Notes: a model not told the origin generated them from the sequence alone. A DNA stretch of 64,000 nt from Candidatus Peregrinibacteria bacterium (GCA_016188705.1 JACPHH010000014.1:1-64000), one strand, 5' to 3'. Counted from the stretch's first letter, positions 53,183-62,132 are shown. Program-made: numbers and translations.

Positions 53183-53230
53183 ATTATACGCCTTTATGCC
53201 ATGTTTTTGGATATTATGAATTGTGCTTGT

Positions 53231-53304
53231 CCGCCGCTATTGTTTTTTATTCAGATAAAAGAGGGCGGGGACTCCATTTTCGCTACGCTTCGCTATGCGC
53301 TCAA
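53231..53304. repeat. Truncated family D repeat at the aroK stop
   Basis: Nearly identical to 41893-41964 (TTTTTATTCAGATAAAAGAG, CGGGGACTCCATTTTCGC, TACGCTTCGCTATGCGCTCA) but the right arm of the hairpin is missing. The aroK stop codon TAG and its last codons (TTG AGC GCA) are in the repeat. Confidence 0.88.
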
Positions 53305-53832
53305 GTTGTTATGTTTTGCCAAAGAGGAGAGCGTATTTAAACATTTTATTTCATCATGTTTTGTTTCATTTTTTAGAATAAGGTCAGCCGTTTTTATATA
53401 TGTGTTTTTTCTTTCGTTCCATACATTTTCCAGCTCATCGAGAAAATTTGTCGAGTGAATTGTTTTATGGGATTGAAGAGCAGGACGCGACGTGTCGTTT
53501 TTGAGCCGTTTTCGTATAATTTCGCATGAGCATTTTAATACAATTATCATGCCATTTTTTTTTAACATTTTTGCATTTGTTTCATCCATAAGCGTTCCTC
53601 CGCCGGTTGCTATAATGCATCCATCAGATTCAGCAATTCGTTTTGTGATTTTTTTTTCCAGTTTTCGAAAATAATTCCAGCCGTATTTTTTTACAATATC
53701 GGCGATTTTTTCATTCGCGTCCTTTTCGATTTCGTCATCCAAATCAATAAAAGTGGATTCAAGCTTTTTTGCAAGCAATCGTCCGAGCGTGGTTTTTCCC
53801 GTCCCTCTCATTCCCGTGAGAATAATGTTCAT
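53293..53832 (-). CDS. aroK: Shikimate kinase
   Basis: Phosphorylates shikimate. P-loop GMRGTGKTTLG, substrate Asp/Arg motifs DLDDEIE and YFRKLEKK, the glycine motif ATGGGTL, and the lid with R in SRPALQS. 179 aa. It starts by an ATGA overlap with aroA. Its last residues (LSA) and stop are read from a truncated family D repeat, so the natural end was lost. Last gene of the aroF-aroB-aroA-aroK operon. Confidence 0.95.
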   Translation of the reverse strand: MNIILTGMRGTGKTTLGRLLAKKLESTFIDLDDEIEKDANEKIADIVKKYGWNYFRKLEKKITKRIAESDGCIIATGGGTLMDETNAKMLKKNGMIIVLKCSCEIIRKRLKNDTSRPALQSHKTIHSTNFLDELENVWNERKNTYIKTADLILKNETKHDEIKCLNTLSSLAKHNNLSA

Positions 53833-55130
53833 ATTTTTTCGTTAAGGCATTGTAACAAAGTCAATTGTACACCGATACTTTCCAAATCTTTCCAAAACAG
53901 TGGATAAGTTTTCGCAACACATTTTGGATTTTTGATCACCATGCCTGGAATTTTTGTCGCGGCTGCGGCAAAACACATTGCCATTCTGTGGTCTTTGTAC
54001 GTTTCGATTGTTGCTCCATGAAGATTATCTGGATTTCCATGAATAATGAGTCCATCAGAAGTTTTTTTTACGTGACAACCGATTTTTTCAAGTTCTTGAA
54101 AGAGAGCAAGCAGTCGATCTGTCTCCTTATATCGAAGATTTTTCAGTCCTTGTAAATGACTTTCGCCTTTTGCGAAGGCGCATACTATTGCCGTTGTCAT
54201 CGCGGCATCCGGCATGATATTGAGATCGATTTTTCCGAGATTTTTGAGTTTTTTCGGGCCACGAAACATGAGTGTATTTTTTTTATATTCGTACGTACAG
54301 CCCATTTTTTTTAAAATATTCAGAAATTGAAAGTCTCCTTGAGCGGAAAATGTAATATCACGCGCAATAATTTCGGCATTGTGAATCGCCGCAATGGCAA
54401 GAAAATAGCTCAGGGAAGACGCGTCGGCAGGTATGGCATATGTAGAGGCTTGATATGTTTGTTTGGGTTTAATTATAAAGGTCGCGCTGAGTATTTTTTT
54501 TATTTTTACGCCAAAATGATCCATGATATCGATTGTTGTATCAATATAGGATGCAGAAGTTATTTTTTCTGTTATTTGAATAGTCGTTTTTTTTTCAGCG
54601 TAAGGCGCAGCAATAAGAAGCGCTGAGATAAATTGGCTGCTTATATCGCCGCGAATGATTGTTTTTCCGCCAACTAATCCGCATCCGTCAATAATTATTG
54701 GAGGACAGCCATTTTCGCATTGCACATTGGCGCCAAGTTGATTGAGCGCGTCTACAAGATCTCCAATGGGACGTTTTAGCATCTGTTTATTTCCGGTAAT
54801 GACGGATTTGAAATGTGTCAAAGTGAGTACGCTTGTGAGAAATCGCACCGCGGTTCCGGCATTTTCCAAAGAGAGCGCTTTTTTCGCAGAAGTAAAATGT
54901 CCTTTTTTTCCTTTGATTATAAGATTATTTCCATGTTTGGTTATTTTTATGCCGAGATTTTTGAGCGCATGAATAGTTACCAAAGTGTCGTCTGAAATGA
55001 GTACGTTTTTTAAGATACTGGTGCCTTTGGCGAGCGCGGCGAGTATGAGAGCTCGATTGGTATAACTTTTAGAACTCGGGACACGTATGAAAAATTTTTT
55101 GAGTCGAGTTGGCTTGATGGAAATGGACAT
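53829..55130 (-). CDS. aroA: 3-phosphoshikimate 1-carboxyvinyltransferase (EPSP synthase)
   Basis: Joins PEP and shikimate-3-phosphate. Motifs: RVPSSKSYTNRALILAALA, LENAGTAVRFLTSVL (the usual GNAGTAMR loop), GDISSQFISALL, RYKETDRLLAL and TYKDHRMAM. 433 aa from this ATG; the frame stays open to a TTG at 55172, but those codons (QILAANSSPHKK) come from repeat sequence. It is separated from aroB by a repeat-containing gap of 174 bases. Confidence 0.96.
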   Translation of the reverse strand: MSISIKPTRLKKFFIRVPSSKSYTNRALILAALAKGTSILKNVLISDDTLVTIHALKNLGIKITKHGNNLIIKGKKGHFTSAKKALSLENAGTAVRFLTSVLTLTHFKSVITGNKQMLKRPIGDLVDALNQLGANVQCENGCPPIIIDGCGLVGGKTIIRGDISSQFISALLIAAPYAEKKTTIQITEKITSASYIDTTIDIMDHFGVKIKKILSATFIIKPKQTYQASTYAIPADASSLSYFLAIAAIHNAEIIARDITFSAQGDFQFLNILKKMGCTYEYKKNTLMFRGPKKLKNLGKIDLNIMPDAAMTTAIVCAFAKGESHLQGLKNLRYKETDRLLALFQELEKIGCHVKKTSDGLIIHGNPDNLHGATIETYKDHRMAMCFAAAATKIPGMVIKNPKCVAKTYPLFWKDLESIGVQLTLLQCLNEKI

Positions 55131-55304
55131 GGTTTTTTTGTGCGGTGAAGAATTTGCAGCCAAAATTTGCAATTACAGTAGAAAAGATATTTTTTTTAAG
55201 GCTCCTTTAAAAGTTGGCGTGGTTTTGGTGAGTTGTCTCATGCAGTGGAACGTTGTTCAGCGTTTTCGTTCGAATTTTGCAATTTGCAGTAGCAAGCATA
55301 TTTA
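55131..55304. repeat. Diverged family A element between aroB and aroA
   Basis: AATTTGCAGCCAAAATTTGC, ATTACAGTAGAAAAGATATT, AAGGCTCCTTTAAAAG and CAGCGTTTTCGTTCGAATTT are blocks of family A in rearranged order. It interrupts the operon, but no terminator with a T run on the minus strand is evident. Confidence 0.65.
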
Positions 55305-56534
55305 TCAAGATTTTCTAAGGCGAGTTTTTGTCTCGTGTTCATTTTTGAGAACGCTTTTAATATCTTCATTTTTAATGTCGGTTACTATTTCCGCATGGCC
55401 TATTTTTTTTACTATGATCCAATTTTTTTTACCGTTGTGAAATTTTTTATCATGATGAAGTGTTTTCATAAGAGCGTTTTTATCGATTTTTTTTGGCAGA
55501 GATGTATCGATTTCAAAGGTTTCTAAAAGGCGTTGGATTTTTTCCGAGTCAATTTTTTCCATCCATTTTTTTTTCACGGCGATTTTGTTGATAAGAATGA
55601 TTCCTTTGGCTACGCAAATGCCGTGAAGGAGACGATAATTCGTGACTTGCTCAATGGCATGACCGAGTGTGTGTCCGTAATTTAACAGCATGCGAATATT
55701 ATTTTCTTTTTCGTCTTTTTCTATAACGCGAGCCTTAATTTTGCAAGACTGAATAATTATTTTATTCATTATTTCGTTTTTTATTTTATTTTCATCATTT
55801 TTTTCTGAATTTTTTGAACGAAGAATAGTGTTAATGTTTTTTTCATGATTTTTTGTGTTCGCCATTAAATGATTATTATTTTTCGCATTTTTCGCGTTGA
55901 AAATAGCATGAGCGTTTTTTTCTAAATAATCAAAAAGCTCGGCATCGCGGATAATGGCGTGTTTTATGACTTCCACCACACCGTTTTGTATGTGTTTTCG
56001 GGGCAAGGTTTGTAGAAAAAACGTGTCAATATAGACTTTTTTCGGTTGATGGAAGGTTCCAATCATATTTTTCGCCAAACTGTTATTCACGCCGGTTTTT
56101 CCACCGATTGAGGAATCGACCATTGCGAGAAGCGTCGTAGGAATTTGAATGTATGGAATTCCCCTCATAAAAATAGAAGCTACGAATCCGGCTATATCGC
56201 CAATAACTCCACCTCCTAATGCCACAATCATCGAAGATCGATCGCAGCTTTTTTTTGTCATTTTATTGATGATTTTTTCAATTGATTGGAGATTTTTTGA
56301 TGTTTCACCTGATTTTAGCGCGATAATGCTGGTTTTTAGACCATGTTTTTTACATTTTTTTAAAATTTTTTTTCCATGAAGTTTTTTTACCGTATGATCC
56401 GTGATGATGATATATTTGCTCGCTGGAAAATGTTTTTTGAGTTCATCCGCTATACTGTTCATCATATTCGTTCCAATGACGATGGAATACGAATGATCGA
56501 TTTTTTTTTGGAGTGATATAATATGTTTTATCAT
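55305..56534 (-). CDS. aroB: 3-dehydroquinate synthase with Asn/Lys-rich insertion
   Basis: Second shikimate step, DAHP to 3-dehydroquinate, using NAD and a metal. NAD region ALGGGVIGDIAGFVASIFMRG, IPTTLLAMVDSSIGGKTGVN, the metal ligands Glu in VVEVIKHAI and His in LNYGHTLGHAIE and LLHGICVAKG. 409 aa, about 45 more than usual because residues about 211-252 are a low-complexity NAKNAKNNNHLMANTKNHEK-type insert. It overlaps aroF by ATGA. Confidence 0.95.
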   Translation of the reverse strand: MIKHIISLQKKIDHSYSIVIGTNMMNSIADELKKHFPASKYIIITDHTVKKLHGKKILKKCKKHGLKTSIIALKSGETSKNLQSIEKIINKMTKKSCDRSSMIVALGGGVIGDIAGFVASIFMRGIPYIQIPTTLLAMVDSSIGGKTGVNNSLAKNMIGTFHQPKKVYIDTFFLQTLPRKHIQNGVVEVIKHAIIRDAELFDYLEKNAHAIFNAKNAKNNNHLMANTKNHEKNINTILRSKNSEKNDENKIKNEIMNKIIIQSCKIKARVIEKDEKENNIRMLLNYGHTLGHAIEQVTNYRLLHGICVAKGIILINKIAVKKKWMEKIDSEKIQRLLETFEIDTSLPKKIDKNALMKTLHHDKKFHNGKKNWIIVKKIGHAEIVTDIKNEDIKSVLKNEHETKTRLRKS

Positions 56535-57556
56535 GATTTTATGGTGAATTTTCGTCTTACCGCAGGGGCGATGACGGCTATTTCTTTGACGAGCTGTTCA
56601 AATGTATCGGTCGTTATGGATTGATCTCCGTCGCAAAGCGCTTCATCGGGTTGCGGATGAACTTCGATAATGAGTCCGTCGGCGCCGGCTGCAATAGCGG
56701 CACGCGCCATTGGAGGCACGAGCGTCCTTTTTCCCGTTGCATGGCTTGGATCCGCTATAATCGGAAGATGACTCAGCTCTTTTATGAGAGGAATGGAATT
56801 GAGACCAAAAGTGTTTCTTGTTTCTTGCTCGAAAGTGCGGATACCACGTTCGCAAAGCATAATTTCAAGGTTTCCTTTTGCCATAATACGTTCAGCGGCA
56901 AGGAGTAGTTCCGTTACCGTGGAAGAAAGTCCGCGTTTTAAAAGTATGGGTTTTTTTACGGATCCAACTTCATTAAGGAGTGTGAAATTTTGCATATTTC
57001 GAGCTCCGATTTGAATAATATCCGCATATTCCATAATAAGATCGATGTCGCGAATATCCATGAGTTCCGTAATGACGGCAAGTCCATGGCGGTCCGCGGC
57101 AGCCCGAAGGATTTTTAGGCCATCTTTGCCTAATCCTTCAAAAGAGTAAGGTCCTGTGCGCGGTTTGAATGCTCCTCCTCGAAGAATTTTCGCGCCGGAT
57201 TTTTTTATCGAACTTGCTGTTTTTTCCACTTGATCCTCATTTTCTACGGCGCAGGGACCTGCCATGATTGCAATTTCTTCGCTTCCTATTCGAACACCGT
57301 TTACTTCAATAACCGTGTTTTCGTATTTGGTTTCGCGGCTCGCGAGTTTGTAAGGTTTGAGAATAGGATGAACGTCGCTCACTCCTGGAAGCGAACGCAG
57401 GTGGTGAATGTCGAGAATCCGTTCATCACCGATGACCGCGATAACGGTTCGTTCCGTTCCGATGAGTGGCACTGGTTTTAAACCTTGGGTAATCATTTCC
57501 TGTATAACATGATCGATGAGCTTCTGTTCAGCCTGTCGACGCATAACGATAATCAT
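56531..57556 (-). CDS. aroF: DAHP synthase, type I-beta with ferredoxin-like domain
   Basis: First shikimate step, PEP and erythrose-4-phosphate to DAHP. The N-terminal 70 residues (KPVPLIGTERTVIAVIGDE) are the regulatory ferredoxin-like domain known from Thermotoga, where Tyr and Phe inhibit. The barrel has IMAGPCAVE, RGGAFKPRTGPYSFEGLG, QIGARNMQNF, LKRGLSSTV and ADPSHATGKRTLV. 341 aa. First gene of the aro operon behind an attenuator. 240 bases separate the attenuator terminator from this start and hold only a doubtful 62-codon frame (57601-57789). Confidence 0.96.
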   Translation of the reverse strand: MIIVMRRQAEQKLIDHVIQEMITQGLKPVPLIGTERTVIAVIGDERILDIHHLRSLPGVSDVHPILKPYKLASRETKYENTVIEVNGVRIGSEEIAIMAGPCAVENEDQVEKTASSIKKSGAKILRGGAFKPRTGPYSFEGLGKDGLKILRAAADRHGLAVITELMDIRDIDLIMEYADIIQIGARNMQNFTLLNEVGSVKKPILLKRGLSSTVTELLLAAERIMAKGNLEIMLCERGIRTFEQETRNTFGLNSIPLIKELSHLPIIADPSHATGKRTLVPPMARAAIAAGADGLIIEVHPQPDEALCDGDQSITTDTFEQLVKEIAVIAPAVRRKFTIKS

Positions 57557-57794
57557 ATTTGACGGGGTTAAAGTGTGAATTTGACGTGCGCGGTTTTCAG
57601 TTACCGTGAAGTTTTTTTTGTTTGATTGTTTTTTATCGCCAAAGGCAATAAAAGTTGTTTTTTGTTTGTTGCCAAAGTCGATAAAGATAGTCTTTTTTTG
57701 TGCCAGCGAATGCGTGTCGCGATTGATTTTTTATGAAGTTTTCGCGTTTTTTCTCGCGCAGGAAGGATTGTAACATGGTTTTTTTTCATTAAAT

Positions 57795-57824
57795 AATAAA
57801 AATCCCCGCTCTAATGCGCGAGGA
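57795..57824 (-). terminator. aro attenuator terminator (arms 3:4)
   Basis: TCCTCGC (57818-57824) pairs with GCGGGGA (57803-57809), seven pairs including one G-T, followed by TTTTTATTATTT on the minus strand. Arm 3 can instead pair with arm 2 at 57853-57861. Confidence 0.88.
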
Positions 57825-57861
57825 GTATATGGATCAGGAATACTTGAAACTACCTCGCGCA
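57815..57861 (-). promoter_or_regulatory. aro attenuator antiterminator (arms 2:3)
   Basis: TGCGCGAGG (57853-57861) and CCTCGCGCA (57815-57823) are perfectly complementary, nine pairs with a 29-base loop. This excludes the terminator. Arm 2 overlaps the last leader codons and touches its TAG stop; it can also fold locally with ACCT/AGGT (arm 1:2). Confidence 0.88.
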
Positions 57862-57969
57862 GGTCAGAGGATAAAAATAGAAACCCCAAAATGATATGAC
57901 GTTTTGTTTCGATTTCGTGTCGAAATATTTTTGGTTTTTTATCTTATTTTTTTGCCTTTCCAAAGTCAT
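57850..57969 (-). CDS. Leader peptide of the aro operon (attenuator)
   Basis: A 39-codon frame (starts MTLERQKNKIK, ends PLTCAR) whose codons 27-33 read F-W-G-F-Y-F-Y (57871-57891), six aromatic codons in seven, including all three aromatic amino acids. The stop codon lies beside arm 2 of the attenuator. If the ribosome stalls at the aromatic codons arm 2 is free, the antiterminator forms and aroF-aroB-aroA-aroK are transcribed; if it reaches the stop, arm 2 is covered and the terminator forms. This is the trp/phe leader logic. Earlier in-frame ATGs exist to 58059 but lie upstream of the predicted transcription start. Confidence 0.88.
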   Translation of the reverse strand: MTLERQKNKIKNQKYFDTKSKQNVISFWGFYFYPLTCAR

Positions 57970-58011
57970 TTTTTTGAATATTTTTTCGAAATATATGGCT
58001 TTCACGATTGT

Positions 58012-58040
58012 ATTATATTGAAATATCCATTTTTTTTCAA
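58012..58040 (-). promoter_or_regulatory. Promoter of the aro operon
   Basis: TTGAAA (58035-58040), spacer 17, TATAAT (58012-58017), minus strand. Transcription from about 58005 starts 36 bases before the leader ATG. Confidence 0.85.
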
Positions 58041-58102
58041 GTTTTATTTTTATTGACATTTTTTTAAGATATGTTTATCATGTCGACCTTTTAAAGAAAA
58101 TT

Positions 58103-58130
58103 TTGACAAAAAATTAAAGAAGTTTAAAAT
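58103..58130 (+). promoter_or_regulatory. Promoter of the 407-aa gene
   Basis: TTGACA (58103-58108), spacer 16, TAAAAT (58125-58130). A second TTGACA lies at 58054-58059. Both are divergent from the aro promoter. Confidence 0.65.
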
Positions 58131-58169
58131 ATATTTAACTAACGATATTATAAATTCATTATACATTTT

Positions 58170-59393
58170 ATGTCTAAAGATCATGCATCAGGTGGCTTAA
58201 ATATTGAAAAAGATGGTTTGGATGGTCAAGAAAATTATGGTCTTACTGTTAAAGATTTTGATGGTACGCCCGATGGCATGCCTCAATCCGATGAAGAAGC
58301 CATGCAACTTTTAATCGAGAGTGATGGCATTTTGAATGATGTTTTACAAAAACTGAGAGAAGTTGATTTTAAACCAAGTGATAGGGCTCTTCAAGGTGTA
58401 ACTGATGCTTTTCAAACAGCGCGTCGAGAATTATCATCTTCCGAGACAGTTAATAGAGATGGTTCGCAAGGAATATTTTCTGATAAAGTTAACGGTTTTA
58501 AGAGTCGTTTTCGACTTCGTCTTTTAAGAAGAGTAGTATCGAAAGTCCAAGGGGGTTTAGTCGATTTAAAAGATGCTGTCCAAATGCGTTTTTTTAGTGC
58601 TCAACCTATTGATATTCGAGTTGCCTCATTAATTACAAAAGCCGTTGAGTCTTTTCAACAGGTAAGAGATAATATTGATCCCCTGATGGAATTATCGGCT
58701 CAATTAGATTCGGATTGTTTATTAATAAGAGCAAAGTTTGATCTTGTTGGATTGTATATTTCTTCTCATCGAGAAAAAAGCCCATCTCCCTCCAGAAATA
58801 AGCTTTTAGCAATGCTTGCCAAAAGAAATGCAGGATTAGCCTTATTATATAAACAATCTAGATTTTTGAGAAAAAATATAGAAAATAGAATGGTTGTAGT
58901 AGATTTGTTATCTGCGGATTTGCCGTTCCTTCAATCTTGCTTGATGATTTCTGGCGGAATTGCCCAGGGCGCTGCTGAACTCGCTGCTCTGGAAACAATT
59001 ATGCAATCTCTTTATGAGCTTAATAATACGCTTGTTCTCGTTAATGCTGAAATGAGTGGAAGAAATGAACAAGACGCGCTTCGTCTTGTTGGGGCAACTG
59101 TTTTTGATGAATTAACTATGCGAAAATTAGAAGAGATTAATGCACGAAATGATAAACTTTTTATTGAAGCCATAGAAGACGCAAGGAAGCGATTGGACGG
59201 CGCTTTAAGAATGTCTTTACCTTCCTTGTCTGAAGGTTCTGCTGGAGTCATTGATGGTTTATTTTCTCTAACAATATCAACTTCTCGCTTTTTAGGTTCT
59301 TCGTCTGTCGTTGAGGGTGAAAAAAGGGGAGGGGGATATCCAATAAATGCGGTTGCAGAAGAAAAAATTAAAGGAGAAGAGGGAGAAGAATAA
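58170..59393 (+). CDS. Unknown 407-aa helical protein
   Basis: Not recognised with certainty. No signal peptide or membrane helix. An acidic N-terminus (1-60) is followed by a basic patch (about 112-130; KSRFRLRLLRRVVSKV) and long amphipathic helices (about 150-370). The later part (LQSLYELNNTLVLVNAEMS, LEEINARNDKLFIEAIEDAR) faintly recalls TelA-type coiled coils, but key motifs cannot be confirmed. A Gly/Glu-rich tail ends it. It is the first gene of a plus-strand cluster of unknown genes. Confidence 0.75.
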   Translation: MSKDHASGGLNIEKDGLDGQENYGLTVKDFDGTPDGMPQSDEEAMQLLIESDGILNDVLQKLREVDFKPSDRALQGVTDAFQTARRELSSSETVNRDGSQGIFSDKVNGFKSRFRLRLLRRVVSKVQGGLVDLKDAVQMRFFSAQPIDIRVASLITKAVESFQQVRDNIDPLMELSAQLDSDCLLIRAKFDLVGLYISSHREKSPSPSRNKLLAMLAKRNAGLALLYKQSRFLRKNIENRMVVVDLLSADLPFLQSCLMISGGIAQGAAELAALETIMQSLYELNNTLVLVNAEMSGRNEQDALRLVGATVFDELTMRKLEEINARNDKLFIEAIEDARKRLDGALRMSLPSLSEGSAGVIDGLFSLTISTSRFLGSSSVVEGEKRGGGYPINAVAEEKIKGEEGEE

Positions 59394-59514
59394 AGGATGA
59401 GAGATTGAGCAGTTTTTGATGGTTTTTTCATAAAAATTGAAGATTTTGAAGCAGTAATTTTTTTTCGAAAAACACATTTATGACAATAATTTTTATCTCA
59501 TATTTATCGTTTTC

Positions 59515-62115
59515 ATGGAATCATCTTTTTCGAAAATTCGTCCTTTTTCTTCTCATGAAAACCCCTTTGTTTCAGCCGAAGAACGGGAGCGGTGGCAGTA
59601 TGTGTTCTATGGAGAGTGGTTTTTTGACCTTGAAATAGACGATGAGTATCGAGAAAGAGTTGGTTTGCTTGAAAATTTTGTTCAAGAAGAGAAAATCGTT
59701 TCCGAACCCATGGGTGTTATTTTGGATGTCACAAGAAATGAAACAGAATTCATTGTGGCAGTAAAAACGAAACAGGACTCTCAAGTGGCGATGGAAAAAA
59801 TTATTGAAATTAAGAAAAAACTTGAAGAAAAACATGGATGTCTTCTGCGTGATGGTTATATGGCGGAAAATATTGATAGTTTTTTTGAGAATGATTTTAG
59901 TAGTGTAATGAGTCAGTGCCCTGAAGCATATCTTGTCGAAGCTCGCGGGAGACGAGTTATACTTCAATCACAAAAAATTATACGCTGGAGGCTCGAACGA
60001 GCTCTTGCACGTCAACAAAGGGTCGAACGAATATTAGAAGATTCACCCGGAGGAACTTCTCAAATTCATGAACAAGGAGAAAGTGATACCTCATCTTCTC
60101 CTTTCATTGCTTTTTATCGACAACAGGTAGCACGGCAGATTTGCGCACTTCAAAAAGCTCTTCAACTTATAGAAATAACGATGCAGAAGACTGACGAACC
60201 CTTAAAATTTGGAGGTATGCTTACAGACACACAGAATATATCCAGATTTCCGATTCCAGAGATTGTGCCTTTGTCTTCAATAATGTCTTCAGCATCACTT
60301 CGAGATACATCTTCTGATCACCAGGAAGTAAATCCTTCTCTATGTTCCACGGTTGGAGATATTTTAGAACATCCCCTTATTCAAGCGGCTGTGCGAAAAG
60401 CTGTTCCTCAATCAAGAGAAACACATGAAATTACACTCATATATCTCCTTTCCACGGAAGAAGGGACCAGAATACTGCTGAGACATCTTAAAGAAATCGT
60501 AGATCGCATTCAATCGATCCAGAGAGAAAAGAGCGTTTGTGATGATGAACAGTGGGAGGATCAAAAATCGCGTGCGCTTAAAGGACTGGATGCTTTGCGT
60601 CGTTATGTTCGAACGTATCCTCGAGAAAAATTTAGTACGGAACTCAAGGCTCAACGTCTAAGGGACTTGAAATGTCCTGAAACATTGGTTGATGATGCCA
60701 GTATGGAAATTCCCGGATCGAAAGAGCAGAATTCCTCTTGTTTGCCTTTTGGAATTCAGGAATTCCGTTCACCATCGGGTGAAACTTTCTATTTTCAAAA
60801 AGATTCAACAGGGACCTTTTTACCAGCAATCTACAAAAATAAAAAAATAAAAAAGATACAATATTGCTCTATTTCTTTTTCAGAAATTACAGAAAAGAAC
60901 AGAGGATATGCCATTATAACAGAAGATGATCATGGTTATTTCGTAGATGAAAGCACTGGGGTTATGCAGGAATTCGCTCAAGCCTATTGTAGCGCCGTTA
61001 CAGGCGATTTTTTTTATCAGACAGAAAAAGATGGTTCTTGGTATCATGATGGTTGTATCGTAGAACCTGTGTTGACTCGAGAAAAATCACGTGCGGATTC
61101 AAATGAAACTGTTGACCTTGTCATTATCAGTCTTAAAGGGAAAAAAGAAATTATTATACCCGAAGGAATGAGTAAGGGCGTATGGAATATAGGAAATCTT
61201 ATCTGTTACACTCCACATACAGCTAGCTCTGCTTTTCCTAATTGTATTTTTGATGTGAATTTAGATCCTGTGATGATAGATGAGGAAATAGGATGTCAGA
61301 TAAGTGAAATTTTTACCTTTGGTGAAAGAACATGGGTACGTCTAGAATCTGCTGGTATGTTATCACGGGCAGCAATAATAGATGCCGAAACAGCAAAATG
61401 TACTCGAGTAGTTGATTCAAATTTCGGATTGCCTAGCACTTCACGAATTCCATCATTCTTACAGATTTCTTCTGAAGCTGAATGCGTTAAACAGGATCCT
61501 CGGACTCCTCAGATGAAAAGACAAAGTTTCACCATTACATGTCCTATTATGCCTGTTCCATCATTTTTTGGACGACCAGCTTTAATTAATCTTTCAAGCT
61601 ATAATCAAGAAGAAGGCACATTTCAAATCGTCCGTATTCAAGGTATTCAAGGCGAACATATTGAAAATTTAGAAGAAGCTTTTTATTGGGGGTTAGAAGC
61701 AGCTTTTGATCCTAATAAAACGTCTTCATTCCTTAAACAAACTATGCCGAATGAAATTTTGGGATTCAGAAAAGCAAAAATAAAAAATGATGTCCTCATG
61801 GTGGATATGGATTCTTTTGATCCAGAAAATTCCACTCTAAAAATGATTACAGTCGAAGATATGCCTGGTTTTATAACTTCCATTGAACCGGTGGTTAAAA
61901 TAAGATCTTTCGGAGAAAAAATAAGAAAGTTTAGAGTTGTTCTTTCTCAAAAGAATGCTACAACAGGAAAAAGAGATATTGTGACGATAGTTTTTTCTGT
62001 GGAAAATTATGATCCCGAGACATGTATGATTCGAGGTTCGAAAGATCTTGTGATACAGAGAAGGGGTTGGGGTTTTTTTGCAAAAAAAAGGGCGTTATCA
62101 TATTTAATACATTAA
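59515..62115 (+). CDS. Unknown 866-aa protein, paralogue of the next gene
   Basis: No known family recognised. N-terminal block (about 12-45; PFSSHENPFVSAEERERWQ, EWFFDLEIDDEY) matches the next gene closely, as does CSTVGDILEHPLIQAAVRKA (about 282-301). The first 400 residues are helical and charged; from about 420 to the end the pattern is beta-rich with repeated short strands (PSGETFYFQKDSTGTFLPAI and similar). No signal peptide or membrane helix. The TAA stop begins a family B repeat (TAAGCAGTGTTCACATAAAA). Confidence 0.8.
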   Translation: MESSFSKIRPFSSHENPFVSAEERERWQYVFYGEWFFDLEIDDEYRERVGLLENFVQEEKIVSEPMGVILDVTRNETEFIVAVKTKQDSQVAMEKIIEIKKKLEEKHGCLLRDGYMAENIDSFFENDFSSVMSQCPEAYLVEARGRRVILQSQKIIRWRLERALARQQRVERILEDSPGGTSQIHEQGESDTSSSPFIAFYRQQVARQICALQKALQLIEITMQKTDEPLKFGGMLTDTQNISRFPIPEIVPLSSIMSSASLRDTSSDHQEVNPSLCSTVGDILEHPLIQAAVRKAVPQSRETHEITLIYLLSTEEGTRILLRHLKEIVDRIQSIQREKSVCDDEQWEDQKSRALKGLDALRRYVRTYPREKFSTELKAQRLRDLKCPETLVDDASMEIPGSKEQNSSCLPFGIQEFRSPSGETFYFQKDSTGTFLPAIYKNKKIKKIQYCSISFSEITEKNRGYAIITEDDHGYFVDESTGVMQEFAQAYCSAVTGDFFYQTEKDGSWYHDGCIVEPVLTREKSRADSNETVDLVIISLKGKKEIIIPEGMSKGVWNIGNLICYTPHTASSAFPNCIFDVNLDPVMIDEEIGCQISEIFTFGERTWVRLESAGMLSRAAIIDAETAKCTRVVDSNFGLPSTSRIPSFLQISSEAECVKQDPRTPQMKRQSFTITCPIMPVPSFFGRPALINLSSYNQEEGTFQIVRIQGIQGEHIENLEEAFYWGLEAAFDPNKTSSFLKQTMPNEILGFRKAKIKNDVLMVDMDSFDPENSTLKMITVEDMPGFITSIEPVVKIRSFGEKIRKFRVVLSQKNATTGKRDIVTIVFSVENYDPETCMIRGSKDLVIQRRGWGFFAKKRALSYLIH

Positions 62116-62132
62116 GCAGTGTTCACATAAAA
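62113..62132 (+). repeat. Family B motif at a stop codon
   Basis: TAAGCAGTGTTCACATAAAA; the first triplet is the stop of the 866-aa gene, exactly as TAG of the same motif ends the protease gene at 7602. Confidence 0.8.

Noticed and set aside
51494-56534. TGA read as glycine (Gracilibacteria/SR1 code)
   Set aside because: nadB ends with TGA and aroF ends in an ATGA overlap with aroB; no in-frame TGA was needed to extend a conserved domain.
57601-57789. 62-codon basic frame between the aro attenuator and aroF
   Set aside because: Lys/Arg-rich and low-complexity, no aromatic cluster, and contains repeats around CTTTGGC; no evidence for translation beyond being open.
57791-58005. T-box riboswitch in front of the aro operon
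   Set aside because: No T-box sequence or specifier loop; the leader codons and arms fit ribosome-mediated attenuation instead.
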